A stretch of DNA of 64,000 bases, taken from assembly GCA_023362775.1 (NCBI GenBank), contig JALMGJ010000020.1, positions 9,132,501-9,196,500 of the forward strand, read 5' to 3'. Of the stretch, positions 45,765 to 56,900 are shown in pieces. Every line of letters starts with the position of its first letter. Position 1 is the first letter of the stretch. The notes beneath the pieces are model-generated. The model had not been told where the DNA came from, made no database searches, and saw nothing but the letters and a program-made list of their open reading frames with translations. The translations under genes were made by a program, and so were the position numbers. The stretch is from Charina bottae. Taxonomy: Eukaryota; Chordata; Lepidosauria; Squamata; Charinaidae.

Positions 45765-45912
45765 GTTATGCACTGTGATTTTGTATTATTTCTGTTAAGT
45801 TTGCTTGAATTTTCTGTAAGCTGCCCAGAGTTACTTTGTTTGAGTTGGGTGGCCATACAAATATGTTAAATAAAATAAAATGAAATAAAAATAAAAAAAT
45901 AAATAAATAAGT
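45765..45912 (+). mobile_element. CR1/L2-like 3' tail, other subfamily
   Basis: TTTCTGTAAGCTGCCCAGAG and GTTGGGTGGCCATACAAATA, then an A-rich AATAAA/AAAT tract. Confidence 0.7.
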
Positions 45913-46399
45913 ATAACATTCTGATCTAAATGTACGTCTATACTGTAAATGTACAGGTCTGTACTGCTATAATGATTACTTAGATGAACTGGAAAAGATA
46001 TATGATATTACAGTATAGACTTGTACACACAGAAAATATTAAAAAATACAGAAAAGCTTCCAGACTACATTCATAAATGATTGGAGAAAAATATATATAT
46101 ATTTTTAAAAAGAGAGGGTATTTGTAAGGAGAGACTGATTTACCTTTAATAAAGCAATTTATTTGTGGATGCTGGGATGAAGGTCTTATCATGCTGGTCC
46201 ATCTGTAAGAACATTTTGATCAGTGGTTCTCAGACTGAGATCCGCCAAGTGACCTGTTGCAGCCGCCCTTTGTTCAATGGCCAGAACTCCCCCACTGACT
46301 GAGCCCCATCCCCCTAGGTTCGCCGACAATCAGCTAGCAGACCAGATTCCAACTCATCCCCGACAGCCTGTTTTCACTGCTAAACAGCTGCTAGACCAC

Positions 46400-47110
46400 A
46401 AGTATCCATAGCAAAACTGGTTGTCTGCCAAATATTAAAAATATGGTTCTTGGTGAAGTTGTATGCATGTGCTAGTGTCTTACGGGTTTTGGCCGCTCTG
46501 TTTTCTTATGATCCTCCAAGGTATGATCTTCCAAGAAGCATTTATAAAAATGTTCTACAGGATTGCGTCTAAGATGATATGATGTGATTGTGGTTGGTTC
46601 CACATAAATTGCAGTGTTTTGTAACCTCAGCTTAAAATTAGCTTGTCTATGCTATGCACGTATCCTTACAGGTACCAGGGGACACTGTGTGAGTTAGTAA
46701 TTCCTGTTGGCCTACTGCAGATCATGTAGTTTGAAAGAGCTGTATTTCTTCGGTGGAGTTTTGTCGGCATTCTTTGCAGTTGTTTCATAAAAATTGGTTG
46801 TATTTGGCCTGTGTGCGTTGCTTCAGTTCTTTCTGCTACCACACAGTATTCTCGGAAACAATCCATAACGACTAATAAAATGCTCATAACACATCCAACA
46901 ATTCTTACTGTTATATTTTGGATACTGTAACGTAGCTCTGTTATGAGATAACCAGTGCACAAGAGATCTATAGGGCATAAACTTTAATATTCACTAAAGG
47001 AGCTGCTTTTTCCAGTTTTATTGCTTTTACATGTTCTATATTTCCTTTCCACATCAGCAAACACTTAAGACTAGCAAAATACAGTATTAAAGTGTTCCCC
47101 GAAATCCATA
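46400..47110 (-). pseudogene. Ty3/gypsy-like integrase remnant
   Basis: Minus-strand translations in more than one frame resemble the integrase core of a Ty3/gypsy-type retroelement: CLLMWKGNIE, APLVNIKVY, LWEHF-like YEHFISRYGLFPRI, and YHLRRNPVEHFYKCFLEDHT. Stops and frameshifts are numerous, so no protein is made. A Tc1 transposon sits directly beside it, and retroelement-like sequence continues on the far side (48721-48960). Confidence 0.6.
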
Positions 47111-47115
47111 ACATA

Positions 47116-48718
47116 CAGTGGGGCAAAAAAGTATTTAGTCAGCCACCAACTGTGCAAGTTCTCCCACTTAAAAAGATGAGAGAGGCCTGTAATTGACATC
47201 ACAGGTAGACCTCAACTATGAGAGACAAAATGAGAAAACAAATCCAGACAATCACATTGTCTGATTCGGAAAGAATTTATTTGCAAATTATGGTGGAAAA
47301 TAAGTATTTGGTCAATATCAAAAGTTCATCTCAATACCTTGTTATATATCCTTCGTTGGCAATGACAGAGGTCAAACGTTTTTTGTAAGTCTTCACAAGG
47401 TTGGCACACACTGTTGCTGGTATGTTGGCCCATTCCTCCATGCAGATCTTCTCTAGAGCAGTGATGTTTTGGGGCTGTCTCTGGGCAACACGGACTTTCA
47501 ACTCCCTCCAAAGGTTTTCTATGGGGTTGAGATCTGGAGACTGGCTAGGCCACTCCAGGACCTTGAAATGCTTCTTACGAAGCCACTCCTTCGTTGCCCG
47601 GGCGGTGTGTTTGGGATCATTGTCATGCTGAAAGACCCAGCCACGTTTCATCTTCAATGCCCTTGCTGATGGAAGGAGGTTTGCACTCAAAATCTCACAA
47701 TACATGGCCCCATTCATTCTTTCCTGTACACGGAACAGTCGTCCTGGTCCCTTTGCAGAGAAACAGCCCCAAAGCATGATGTTGCCACCCCCATGCTTCA
47801 CAGTAGGTATGGTGTTCTTTGGATGCAACTCAGCATTCTCTCTCCTCCAAACACGACGAGTTGTGTTTCTACCAAACAGTTCTACTTTGGTTTCATCTGA
47901 CCATATGACATTCTCCGAATCCTCTTCTGGATCATCCAAATGCTCTCTAGCAAACTTCAGACGGGCCCGGACATGTACTGGCTTAAGCAGGGGGACACGT
48001 CTGGCACTGCAGGATCTGAGTCCCTGGTGGCGTAGTGTGTTACTGATGGTAGCCTTTGTTACGTTGGTCCCAGCTCTCTGCAGGTCATTCACTAGGTCCC
48101 CCCGTGTGGTTCTGGGATTTTTGCTCACCGTTCTTGTGATCATTTTGACCCCACGGGGTGAGATCTTGCGTGGAGCCCCAGATCGAGGGAGATTATCAGT
48201 GGTCTTGTATGTCTTCCATTTTCTAATTATTGCTCCCACAGTTGATTTCTTCACACCAAGCTGCTTGCCTATTGCAGATTCAGTCTTCCCAGCCTGGTGC
48301 AGGTCTACAATTTTGTTTCTGGTGTCCTTCGACAGCTCTTTGGTCTTCACCATAGTGGAGTTTGGAGTGTGACTGTTTGAGGTTGTGGACAGGTGTCTTT
48401 TATACTGATAACAAGTTCAAACAGGTGCCATTACTACAGGTAATGAGTGGAGGACAGAGGAGCCTCTTAAAGAAGAAGTTACAGGTCTGTGAGAGCCAGA
48501 AATCTTGCTTGTTTGTAGGTGACCAAATACTTATTTTCCACCATAATTTGCAAATAAATTCTTTCTGAATCAGACAATGTGATTGTCTGGATTTGTTTTC
48601 TCATTTTGTCTCTCATAGTTGAGGTCTACCTATGATGTCAATTACAGGCCTCTCTCATCTTTTTAAGTGGGAGAACTTGCACAATTGGTGGATGACTAAA
48701 TACTTTTTTGCCCCACTG
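47116..48718 (-). mobile_element. Tc1/mariner transposon with 199-bp terminal inverted repeats
   Basis: The terminal repeats 47116-47314 and 48520-48718 are each 199 bp and differ at four positions by my count. The ends are CAGTGGGGCAAAAAAGTATT and its complement. TA lies at both sides (47114-47115 and 48719-48720), the Tc1/mariner target. Between the repeats lies one intact transposase gene. Very similar Tc1 elements are abundant in ray-finned fishes, as I recall the family. Confidence 0.97.
47331..48353 (-). CDS. Tc1-family transposase, intact, 340 residues
   Basis: Catalyses cut-and-paste transposition at TA sites by binding the terminal repeats. The N-terminal 1-120 region is the paired-type double helix-turn-helix ([20 protein letters not shown] at 26-45) with a basic PRSGAPRK linker (56-63). 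The DDE domain shows [11 protein letters not shown] (Asp153), [11 protein letters not shown] (Asp244) and [11 protein letters not shown] (Glu279). The 34 residues between the second Asp and the Glu give the DD34E signature of Tc1. The length is the usual one and there is no stop or frameshift. The Met at 48353 opens [20 protein letters not shown], the expected start. It could be functional; this depends on residues that I cannot judge. Confidence 0.97.
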   Translation of the reverse strand: MVKTKELSKDTRNKIVDLHQAGKTESAIGKQLGVKKSTVGAIIRKWKTYKTTDNLPRSGAPRKISPRGVKMITRTVSKNPRTTRGDLVNDLQRAGTNVTKATISNTLRHQGLRSCSARRVPLLKPVHVRARLKFAREHLDDPEEDSENVIWSDETKVELFGRNTTRRVWRRENAELHPKNTIPTVKHGGGNIMLWGCFSAKGPGRLFRVQERMNGAMYCEILSANLLPSARALKMKRGWVFQHDNDPKHTARATKEWLRKKHFKVLEWPSQSPDLNPIENLWRELKVRVAQRQPQNITALEKICMEEWANIPATVCANLVKTYKKRLTSVIANEGYITRY

Positions 48719-48720
48719 TA

Positions 48721-48960
48721 TATGGGTACAAAGAATAATCTTGTACTTCTTCTTAATTTGATGATATAAAACTCTGGCTCTCAGATGCAAAAATGCTTCC
48801 ATTTCTTCAACTGTAACTACATTTCTGAAGATATGTTTTTCCCTTTCCACCATTAAGAGGCTGTTCTTTCCAACTTCTAGTAACTGAATACTCTGTAACA
48901 CATGATGGTCACATATTTTGAAATGTCCTCCAAACATGATTAGATAACCCTGCTAAATTA
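48721..48960 (-). pseudogene. Retroelement remnant on the far side of Tc1
   Basis: A minus-strand frame (48638-48937, partly in Tc1) continues with LLEVGKNSLLMVEREKHIFR, which may be the part preceding the integrase remnant at 46400-47110. Assignment rests mainly on position. Confidence 0.35.
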
Positions 48961-49464
48961 GGACTTCCCAACAATACCCTAAGAATCTCATCCCCATCAC
49001 CAACTTAAGTTTCTGTTGATGTTATAGTCCTGTTGTTCATTTCTTCTCTACTGCCAACTATATTTTGTGTTGTTAGACATGCAATCTTTGATTAACAAAT
49101 AATGTTGCATTTTAAGATATAAATTATATATTTTCAAAATTATCAGATCAGCTATTCCTTCTAAAACTTTAGTGTCTCACTTCTGTCTTTTTGTGAGACG
49201 TGGATGACAAAGAATCAAAATTTAGTCTTCCCGTTTTGCAACTGATGACAAAATTACATGCAGTCAACAATGCTCCTTCTAATTTCTGACATGCCATATG
49301 TGGGGAAAAAATGTTTGTGCAGCTTTTCACAAACCAAGTACAAACGTGCACACCACAATATAAGTAAATTGTAAATACATGTAATAGCAACATGTTAAAA
49401 TGTTTACATATTTCTTAGTTAAAGTATAGAAACAAGAAGGTAGAATAGTATGTCACATACATAC
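48961..49464. other. Stretch without recognised features
   Basis: AT-rich, nothing assigned. Confidence 0.4.
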
Positions 49465-49687
49465 TTAAAAGTGATGCCTTTAAGTCATTTTTGACTCCTG
49501 GTGACCACCCCCTGCAGTTTTCTTGGCAAGATTTCAGATGTGGTTTGCCATTGCCTCCTTCTTCCTAGGGCTGAGGGAGAGGGACCGGCACAAGGTCACC
49601 CAGCTAGCTTTGAGCCTAAGGCAGGACTAGAACCCTCGGTCTCCCAGTTCTTAGCCTGGTACCTTAACCACTACTCCAAACTGGCTG
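49465..49687 (-). repeat. tRNA-type SINE with Bov-A-like tail, copy 1
   Basis: Minus strand: head (GCCAGTTTGGAGTAGTGG), core (GCTGGGTGACCTTGTGCCGG), then GCAATGGCAAACCACATCTG, TTGCCAAGAAAACTGCAGGG and a decayed end. The head and core are those of the dimeric SINEs, the tail is not. Confidence 0.8.
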
Positions 49688-49935
49688 TACCAATACATGC
49701 TTACTGATTATAATGTAAACTCTCTATTAGCTGATAACTGATAATTGCGATCAATATTTTGTAAGCATTTAAAATTGTTTGTCTTTTTTTAAATTTGATA
49801 TTTTAATGAAATATTTTTTTAAATAAAAGTAAAAAGAAAAGAAAAGAAAAAGTAAAGCATAATACAAGAAGCATTTAGATAGCCCCATCTCTTTAATCCC
49901 TGCCCCCCTTTCCTTCTCTGGATGTATTCCAAACT

Positions 49936-50142
49936 TTTTTTTTTTTTATCTGTTCAATCGTGTCTGATTCTCGGAGACTGCCTGGACAAGTTCCTGCAGT
50001 TTTCTTGGCAAGGTTTTTTGGAAGTGGTTTGCCATTGACTTCTTCCTAGGGCTGAGAGAAAGTAACTTGCCCAAAGTCACCCAGCCAGCTTTGTTCCCAA
50101 GGCGGGACGGGACTAGAACCCACAGTCTCCTGGTTTCTGGTT
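49936..50142 (-). repeat. tRNA-type SINE with Bov-A-like tail, copy 2, head truncated
   Basis: CCTTGCCAAGAAAACTGCAG and CAGTCTCCGAGAATCAGACA (minus strand) with an A-rich 3' end. Sequence stops within the B-box region near 50142. Confidence 0.8.
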
Positions 50143-50356
50143 CAAGATAGAGCTACCATATCTGAGCTGGAAAGATCCAGACAGCCAGTAGATGGAAGCA
50201 AAGAGTTAGAGTTCTCTGTATCTCTTTATCTCTATGTCAGTATTGTTGGTGTATATTGTGGAGAAAAATGATATAAATAGGTAAGCCCCATTCAAAGTGC
50301 TGTACTGTAAGTTCTCATCTGCACTCAAATACTCATCTATTCTTAATTTTTTTTCC

Positions 50357-50577
50357 CCATTCATTTGTGTCTGATTCTCGGAGACTGCCTGGACTAGTCC
50401 CTGCAGTTTTCTTGGCAAGGTTTTTCAGAAGTGGTTTGCCATTGCCTCCTGCCCAGGGCTGAGAGAAAGTGACCGGCCCAGGGTCACCCAGCTGGCTTTG
50501 TGCCCAAGGCAGGACTAGAACTCACGGTCTCCCGGTTTCTAGCCCGGTGCCTTAACCACTACACCAAACTGGCTCTC
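50357..50577 (-). repeat. tRNA-type SINE with Bov-A-like tail, copy 3, complete
   Basis: Complete head GAGCCAGTTTGGTGTAGTGG, core, and tail ending AGACACAAATGAATGG with an A-rich end. Three copies within 1.2 kb point the same way. Confidence 0.87.
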
Positions 50578-51030
50578 TATTTGAACTTTAATTATTAATT
50601 TAAAAACTGATCTTTTAAAATAAAGTTAACCACCATCATGGACCGTGCATGGCCTGAAGCTCAACAGATATTAAACCTTTTGGGGAGGGTGGAAGGAGGT
50701 GGGCCAAGGGGGCCTGTCAGGAGCCACTTCTCAGTACAGAGGGGGGCCTTGGCAGGGCTCCCTCGTGCACAGGAAGCTTCGGGGTCATGCCTGGCTGTCT
50801 CTAGGTGGCCCAGGTTGGCTGCCAGGCTGGGAAAGGACCACCGGCCTGCTCTCCTGGCCTCCCCCAGCAGCTCCTGCTCAGGCCACCCTGCAGTGGTGCC
50901 GAGTGACCCTCACCACTGCAGTTAAGCTGAGGCAGCAAGCTTGTGCAGGACTCCTTCCAAGGCTGGAGTTTTATGGCACCTAAATTTATTATTATTGTTG
51001 GAGAACTTAAGCGTGCACTTGACTTGATGA

Positions 51031-51125
51031 GTGGCCCTATTGATGGTACCAAACCCCAAGCCACCAGATGACCTCACTCGGTGGTTTCATGTAGATGTTA
51101 AACAGGAAGGGGGAGAGCATCGAAC
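51031..51125 (-). mobile_element. L2/CR1-like RT fragment
   Basis: GGTTTCATGTAGATGTTAAA and GGGGGAGAGCATCGAAC match the RT part of the LINE near 11110-11150 (encoding FNIYMKP on the minus strand). Confidence 0.65.
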
Positions 51126-51169
51126 AAGTGATTTTATGTATGCTTTATTGTATTATAGGTATAAGTTCC

Positions 51170-51217
51170 TGTATGTATGTATGTATGTATGTATGTATGT
51201 ATGTATGTATGTATGTT
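51170..51217. repeat. (ATGT)n microsatellite
   Basis: About 12 perfect units. Confidence 0.95.
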
Positions 51218-51234
51218 TCTAAATGCCAATAGTT

Positions 51235-51420
51235 CTTCTTGGGAGTGGCTGGTGCCATGAAACCCGCCTTATTGTTAACATCTTTCTATTTGGATTTTAT
51301 ATGTAAGTTATTGTTGTTGTAATTTTTATTTTTTTAACTTGTTGTTGTGAACCGCCCAGAGTTCCCTGGTATAGAGGAGATGGCCGGTGATACAAATTTA
51401 ATTAATAAATAAATAAAAAT
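51235..51420 (+). mobile_element. L2/CR1-like 3' end
   Basis: GGGAGTGGCTGGTGCCATGA, GTTGTGAACCGCCCAGAGTT, GAGGAGATGGCCGGTGATAC and an AAAT tract. Confidence 0.8.
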
Positions 51421-52176
51421 AATAAGTTGTCTAGACTCCGTGGAGGAGGTGGCAAAGATATGTAAAAATAAACCAACCCCTCTAGAGTATAGTACTTGCA
51501 GGCAGGCAGATGGGCACGACTCTTTTTTGTTGTGCTCCCCTGTGAGTGGCATTTTGAGACACCCTGTCCCCAACCCAGAACTAGCAAGTTCATTAGCCCG
51601 TGAGAGAGCTGTCCCCCCTGAATTTATCCAATCCCCTTTGAAAGTCATCCATACCTTTTCCAGTAATAAATTTCAGAAGTTAATCATGTGTTGTGTGAAG
51701 AAGTGCTTGCTTTTGCCTGTTTTAAATTTCATTCCAGTAAAGTACACTGGATGGTCCTTGTCTTTCTGTTTCTCCCTTTCTCTTTCTTCTCCTTCCAGTT
51801 GCCTTTTCCCCAAATTAAAGAGATTTAAAATCTCAAACGTTCTAGCCTTTTCCCATAGGGAGGTGTTTGAAGCTCTGAACTTTTTCCAGCTCTGTAATGT
51901 TTTCTTTTTTTAAAAAAAAATTGTTTTAAAAAAGAAGGAAAAAGAGAGAGAAAACGCACATGCAAAAGGGGGGGGGGGGGAAGAAGAAAAATGATGCAGA
52001 AGTATAACAGCAGTAAGTGGACAAGGGGGTTACCAAGGTTGTACAGTTAGTGCTCAGTAAATTGTTGGTAAGAAATTGACCATAAAAACAAAGTACACTG
52101 AATTATTTTAAAATGTGAGAAAGGATTTGAAACTCTGAAGTGAGTGCCAAGATCTCCACTATTTTGTTATTTAAAG

Positions 52177-52178
<2 letters not shown>

Positions 52179-52238
<60 letters not shown>

Positions 52239-52309
52239 CAGAAAGGAAGGAAGGAAGGAAGGAAGGAAGGAAGGAAGGAAGGAAGGAAGGAAGGAAGGAA
52301 GGAAGGAAG
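52179..52309. repeat. Compound (GA)n(GGAA)n microsatellite
   Basis: About 58 bases of GA then about 17 GGAA units. Frames in this tract stay open and give Arg/Glu-rich strings; no gene. Confidence 0.97.
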
Positions 52310-52461
52310 GGTTACTAAAAGCATTACAAATATTTAGTTTTTAACTTCCTCTTTGTTGTACTCTGACTGATATACAATATTGATAAAAAAATATTTTTTT
52401 GTGTATTTCTGATTCCAGTTCTTTAGTCAATTCCTTTTCTCCTTAAAAAAATGCTCTAAAT

Positions 52462-52506
52462 CAGGGCTTTCCAAAGTTCCTTTCTCCTTAAAAAAATGCT
52501 CTAAAT
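52462..52506. repeat. 45-bp tandem duplication including a MITE end
   Basis: The 16-bp MITE end CAGGGCTTTCCAAAGT occurs at 52462 and again at 52507, with TTTCTCCTTAAAAAAATGCT before each. The period is 45 bp. Confidence 0.95.
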
Positions 52507-52777
52507 CAGGGCTTTCCAAAGTTTTCCTGCGGCGACACACCAACCGCCGTTGGTGTGTCACCGCAGGAAAACCTGGAAGTGCCGCTCTTGCGGCAGCGCG
52601 CAAAAACCTGGAAGCGCTGCTGCTGCTTTCGGGTTTTTGCGTGCCACCGTTGGTGTGTCGCCGCGGGAAAACCCGGAAGCGCTGATGATGATCAGCGCTT
52701 CCAGGTTGTGTGGCGACACACCAGACTGTGTGTGGCGACACACTTTTGTGTCGCGACACACAGTTTGGAAAGCTCTG
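52507..52777. mobile_element. hAT-type MITE, same ends as 15108-15563
   Basis: CAGGGCTTTCCAAAG at the left, CAGTTTGGAAAGCTCTG at the right, and CTCTAAAT duplicated outside (52499-52506 and 52778-52785). The interior has small fold-backs (ACACACCAACCGCC with GGCGG-type complement; GCGCTGATGATGATCAGCGC) and CpG-rich units like those at 15108-15563. Confidence 0.92.
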
Positions 52778-52954
52778 CTCTAAATATTTTCCTTGCTGTG
52801 TAATATATGACATATATGGAAGCCATTCTTGCTTAAATGTGATTCAACGTCTGTTGTGAATATATACTGTTACATTTACCTCAAGTTACAACTTAAGCGA
52901 AAATTGATATAAAATGTTTTATAGATGGTATTAAACTCCATCAATAATTGTCAA

Positions 52955-53280
52955 GATAGACAAATCATATAGTAATAAGTGCTGGAAAAGCTATGAGGCA
53001 GAAGGAACAATTTACCATATGTGGTGGACATGTAAAAAAAACCCTGAAAAGTACTGGAAAGAAATACATGGCATTAGTGAGAGAATTTTGGAAATCGATT
53101 TTGAAATAAAACCAATTTTTTTTAACTAGGCATAATTCCAAAACATAGTAACAAAAAAAGAAAATATCACAATTTACTAAAATACATGTACATGGCCACA
53201 AGGATAAACTTAGCACAAAACTGAAAAAAAGATACTGTATGTTACCAACGATATCAGATTGGGAACTTAAATTCAGGTAA
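52955..53280 (+). pseudogene. L1 ORF2 C-terminal fragment
   Basis: Plus strand encodes CWKSYEAEGTIYHMWWTCKK followed by NPEKYWKEIHGISERILEI, the Cys-rich C-terminal motif of L1 ORF2, then a decayed YMYMATRINLAQN part. Confidence 0.82.
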
Positions 53281-53589
53281 TATGCAATAATGTTATATTG
53301 TTTTTCAAGTGTGCTGACCACAGGATTGGACAGAGTACTCCAGTTTCAGTATAGATTTGTATAAAGGCATTATGGCACTGGGATTTTTATTTTTCTGTCT
53401 CATTCCTATCTCTAGCATGGAATTTGCTTTTTATTTTTTTATAGCTGCAGCACACTCAGATGACATCATCATTAAGCTAGCTACTTATTATGATTCCAAG
53501 GTCTTATTCTTAGTTGCAGATGGTTCAGATATCACCAGTGTAATATGTAAAGTCCCTCCCCTCCCAATATGCACCACTTTACATTTATG

Positions 53590-53910
53590 TACATTGAGTT
53601 CTATTTATTTATTTATTTATTTTTAAAATTTATATGACTGCCCATCTCCCCCAGCGGGGGACTCTGGGTGGTTTACAATAAAATCAAGTTTAAAATACAA
53701 ATATAAAATTACAATTTATTAGCATAATATAAATAAATATAAAATCCAAATTTGGCGAATTGATCTCAACTAAAAGGGAGGACATTATGGTATTAACCAC
53801 CCCCAGGAGGAGCTATTACTTTTCCCCTCCCACACTAGGCGGCAGAACCAGGTTTTCAGATCTTTCCTAAAGGTTGGGAGGGAGGAAACCTGCCTCAGCT
53901 CTGGTTGCCA
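53590..53910 (-). mobile_element. L2/CR1-like 3' end
   Basis: ATATGACTGCCCATCTCCCC and GGGACTCTGGGTGGTTTACA (complement of the tail) with an ATTT run on the 3' side; coding remnant (CAGAACCAGGTTTTCAGATC) near 53845. Confidence 0.85.
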
Positions 53911-56900
53911 TTTGGTTGACCATTCAGATAATTTAAATACTGTATATCCTAGAGCTCTTTGTATTCACTTTTGTGAAATTGATGACCTCACTGCTAACCC
54001 CTTAGTCAAAATCATTTAAGAACTAATTTAAATCTTTGAAGGATTCCACTTCTTCTTCTTTCCATTGAAACAAATGCCCATTTATTACTGTTCTTTATAT
54101 TGTTTAGCCAATTAGCAATCCATAAAAGGATACATCCTCTTACCCTTGGCTGCTAAGTTTACACAACAACTCTTGATGAGGAACTTTGTCAAAATCTTTT
54201 TGAAAATCCAAGCATACATATACTATGTCCACAGAGACATCTCAATCTGCTTGTTTGTTGATACTCTCCCAAAACTCTGAAAGGATAGTGAAGCAGGATT
54301 TACCTTTGACTTACCTCTCTATGGCGTAAAAACAGAATTAAGAAGTGGTTTTGAAAAGATTCTTTGCAGGGATTTGTTATATCTTTGTGGATTTATTTCA
54401 GCATAGCCCAAAGGCTAGCAAATAGTTTAGACATGATTTTAGTGAAATATTTCCTGAATCAGATGCAGAGGCTGTAGCAAATAAGACAGCATGCTTGGTT
54501 CTTAATCCAAAAACAGCAGAATATGTGCCAATGTGATCCAGCCACACCTGAAGCTGAAGATTCTCTTATATCATAAAATAAATGAATGGATGCAGAGCAA
54601 CAGAGAATCAGAGTTACAGAGAATAATGCACAGTTGGATTGAAAAAAATAATAATGAAATTCATAATCAATAGGGAAGCATGACTGAAGTTCCACTAAGT
54701 TCCACAATACCTTTTCCTATATAAACAAACAGAGTTCTGCAATTACCCACAGATTTTATTACTAAATTCTGAATGCCCACAGAAGTCTGATATCTGATCA
54801 AACTGTTGATCAAACTGTTAATTATGTAAGAAATATCTGGACTTCTCCATTAATGATCATGGAACAGAGATTGCCATCCTAAGAAAAGAGAAAAGAAACT
54901 TTAAAAAAATAGAAATGAGAGTCACTTTGAGGAAACAAAATAATTGAACTTCTAACTGAGCAGTGTTCAATTGTCTGTAACAGTTTTCTTTGAAAATCTG
55001 TTGAATCTAAATGTGGGCAATGCTTATTATTTATATTTATTGACAATTATTTTTTATTTATTTACTACAAGGTACGTTTCTGTTGCCAATATGAAATAGC
55101 CTATTCATATTTGAAGATCAACTATCCCTTATTTTATCTGGGATATAAGAACACATGACAATCTGTGCTTAGACTCTGAAGATTCTGCTAAGTGAAGCTT
55201 TCAAGGAAGGTCTATTTAAAGTGTGGCTGTTTCATACATCTTGATAATAGATATGGGTATGGAGAAGACCCAAAGCACATGTGTCTGTGCGCTGAAGTTG
55301 AATTAGTCAGAGACAGGAGCCATTTCAGTTTCTAAAACAGTGTATCTTATTTCTGGCATCACAAATACATAGTATTGCAGATACTGTTCCCCACTAATGA
55401 AACTGATGATGCAGACCAACTTTGGTTCTTCCCTGAATATGTAATTTGGTATGTTATTATCACCAAGCATGTTTCACATGAAGGTACTTTATTATCTATG
55501 CTCTACTATACCTCACATATTACTGCTAAAGGTCATATGTAATTCTGATGAGTAAATACCTGTTTATCTATCTGCACTTTACAAAACAAAAGGGATAGAA
55601 AAACTGGTTAAAATAATATTTCAGCCTTCCCCTTTAAGGAGATGAATGCATCATAAAGTGGATTCTAGCATTCCTTGGCAGCAGAGTATCCATTCCTTCA
55701 TTTCCGAATAGCTGCGCCTATCAGCATGATAGTGATGCTTTTGCAAAGAAGGTTTGACAACAATAGAGAGTCCCTCGCCTGCTAAATAAGAAGTGACAAC
55801 TCCATTTGAAAGCTGTCCCTGGATGTGTTTTATGTGCAGAAATTATCTGTGACAGTTCAAATCAAAACAGAGCTTTCATTTCACTTGGGAGGTAAGTGGA
55901 CGGTAGAATAGGTTGCTTTAAATGCTAAGGTCTAGCGCAATTAATGTTGTAAAATTTTAATTTGGGTAGGCTGCTCATTGCTGGTTCTAAATTTAAGGTC
56001 AGTGATAGAAAAAGTTATTCCCCTTGATAGCTGCACTCTAAAAGAGCAAATGAAAAGTTAATTTGGAAAAGAAAAAAAATCACTATTATGCTAAAGCATC
56101 TTCATCATCATTTTAACTCCATTTTCTCTCTGGGTACACATCTATGTGCAATTCTAGGATGATCAGCTGCTTCTCAAATAGCTGTTTACAACAAAATAGA
56201 AAAGAATATGGTTTTCCCACAAAATAATGGAGAGGTGCTTTGTAGCACATCCTAAACCTGTCTATATGAAAGAATCTGCATTCTATTACTGGCATCTCCA
56301 GATAACAGACTTCAGTTAGGGAGGCTAAGAAACCTCTAACCTCAGACCACAGAAAGTGGCAACCCTTAGTCAGAAATTTCATATGTTCTACTTTGGATCA
56401 ACGTAAAAAAAAAAAGTGGTGCAAAAATATGTTGAGCAACATTTATTATGAATATTAGTCATCTATGGAATTGTATAATACTTGACTTGACACTGGGAGA
56501 ATTTTTTTTTTAAGATTTCTAACTCATCCTTTCCTAACTCATTATTTTTGCTCCGTCTCCTAATACAGGAGTAATACAATGAATATGAAAATGTTATCCA
56601 AGGAATTCTCTAAGGTAAGCTCTGTACTAATCTGTTGTTTTGTAAATGTTCCAGCGTTGCATAATTCTTACAGGGTATTAGAGAAGCTGTGAAATCACAT
56701 CTTAGGTCATTCCTAAGAAATGGAGCCTCACGGCCTTATTTCTATCTTATCTCATTAAAACATTCTGAAAGTGTTTGGCTATTTTCTACACTGTCAGACC
56801 AAATGTGTTCATGCAGAGTAGAAGCAGCCAGAGTTTTCCTGCAGCCAGTGACCACATTTGAAAAATGTTAGATTTCTTTTGAGGTAAGGGGTCACAGGGG

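Noticed and set aside
47704..48372. 222-codon plus-strand frame
   Set aside because: Antisense shadow of the Tc1 transposase gene.
52140..52344. Arg/Glu-rich frames as a charged peptide gene
   Set aside because: Entirely translated GA and GGAA microsatellite.
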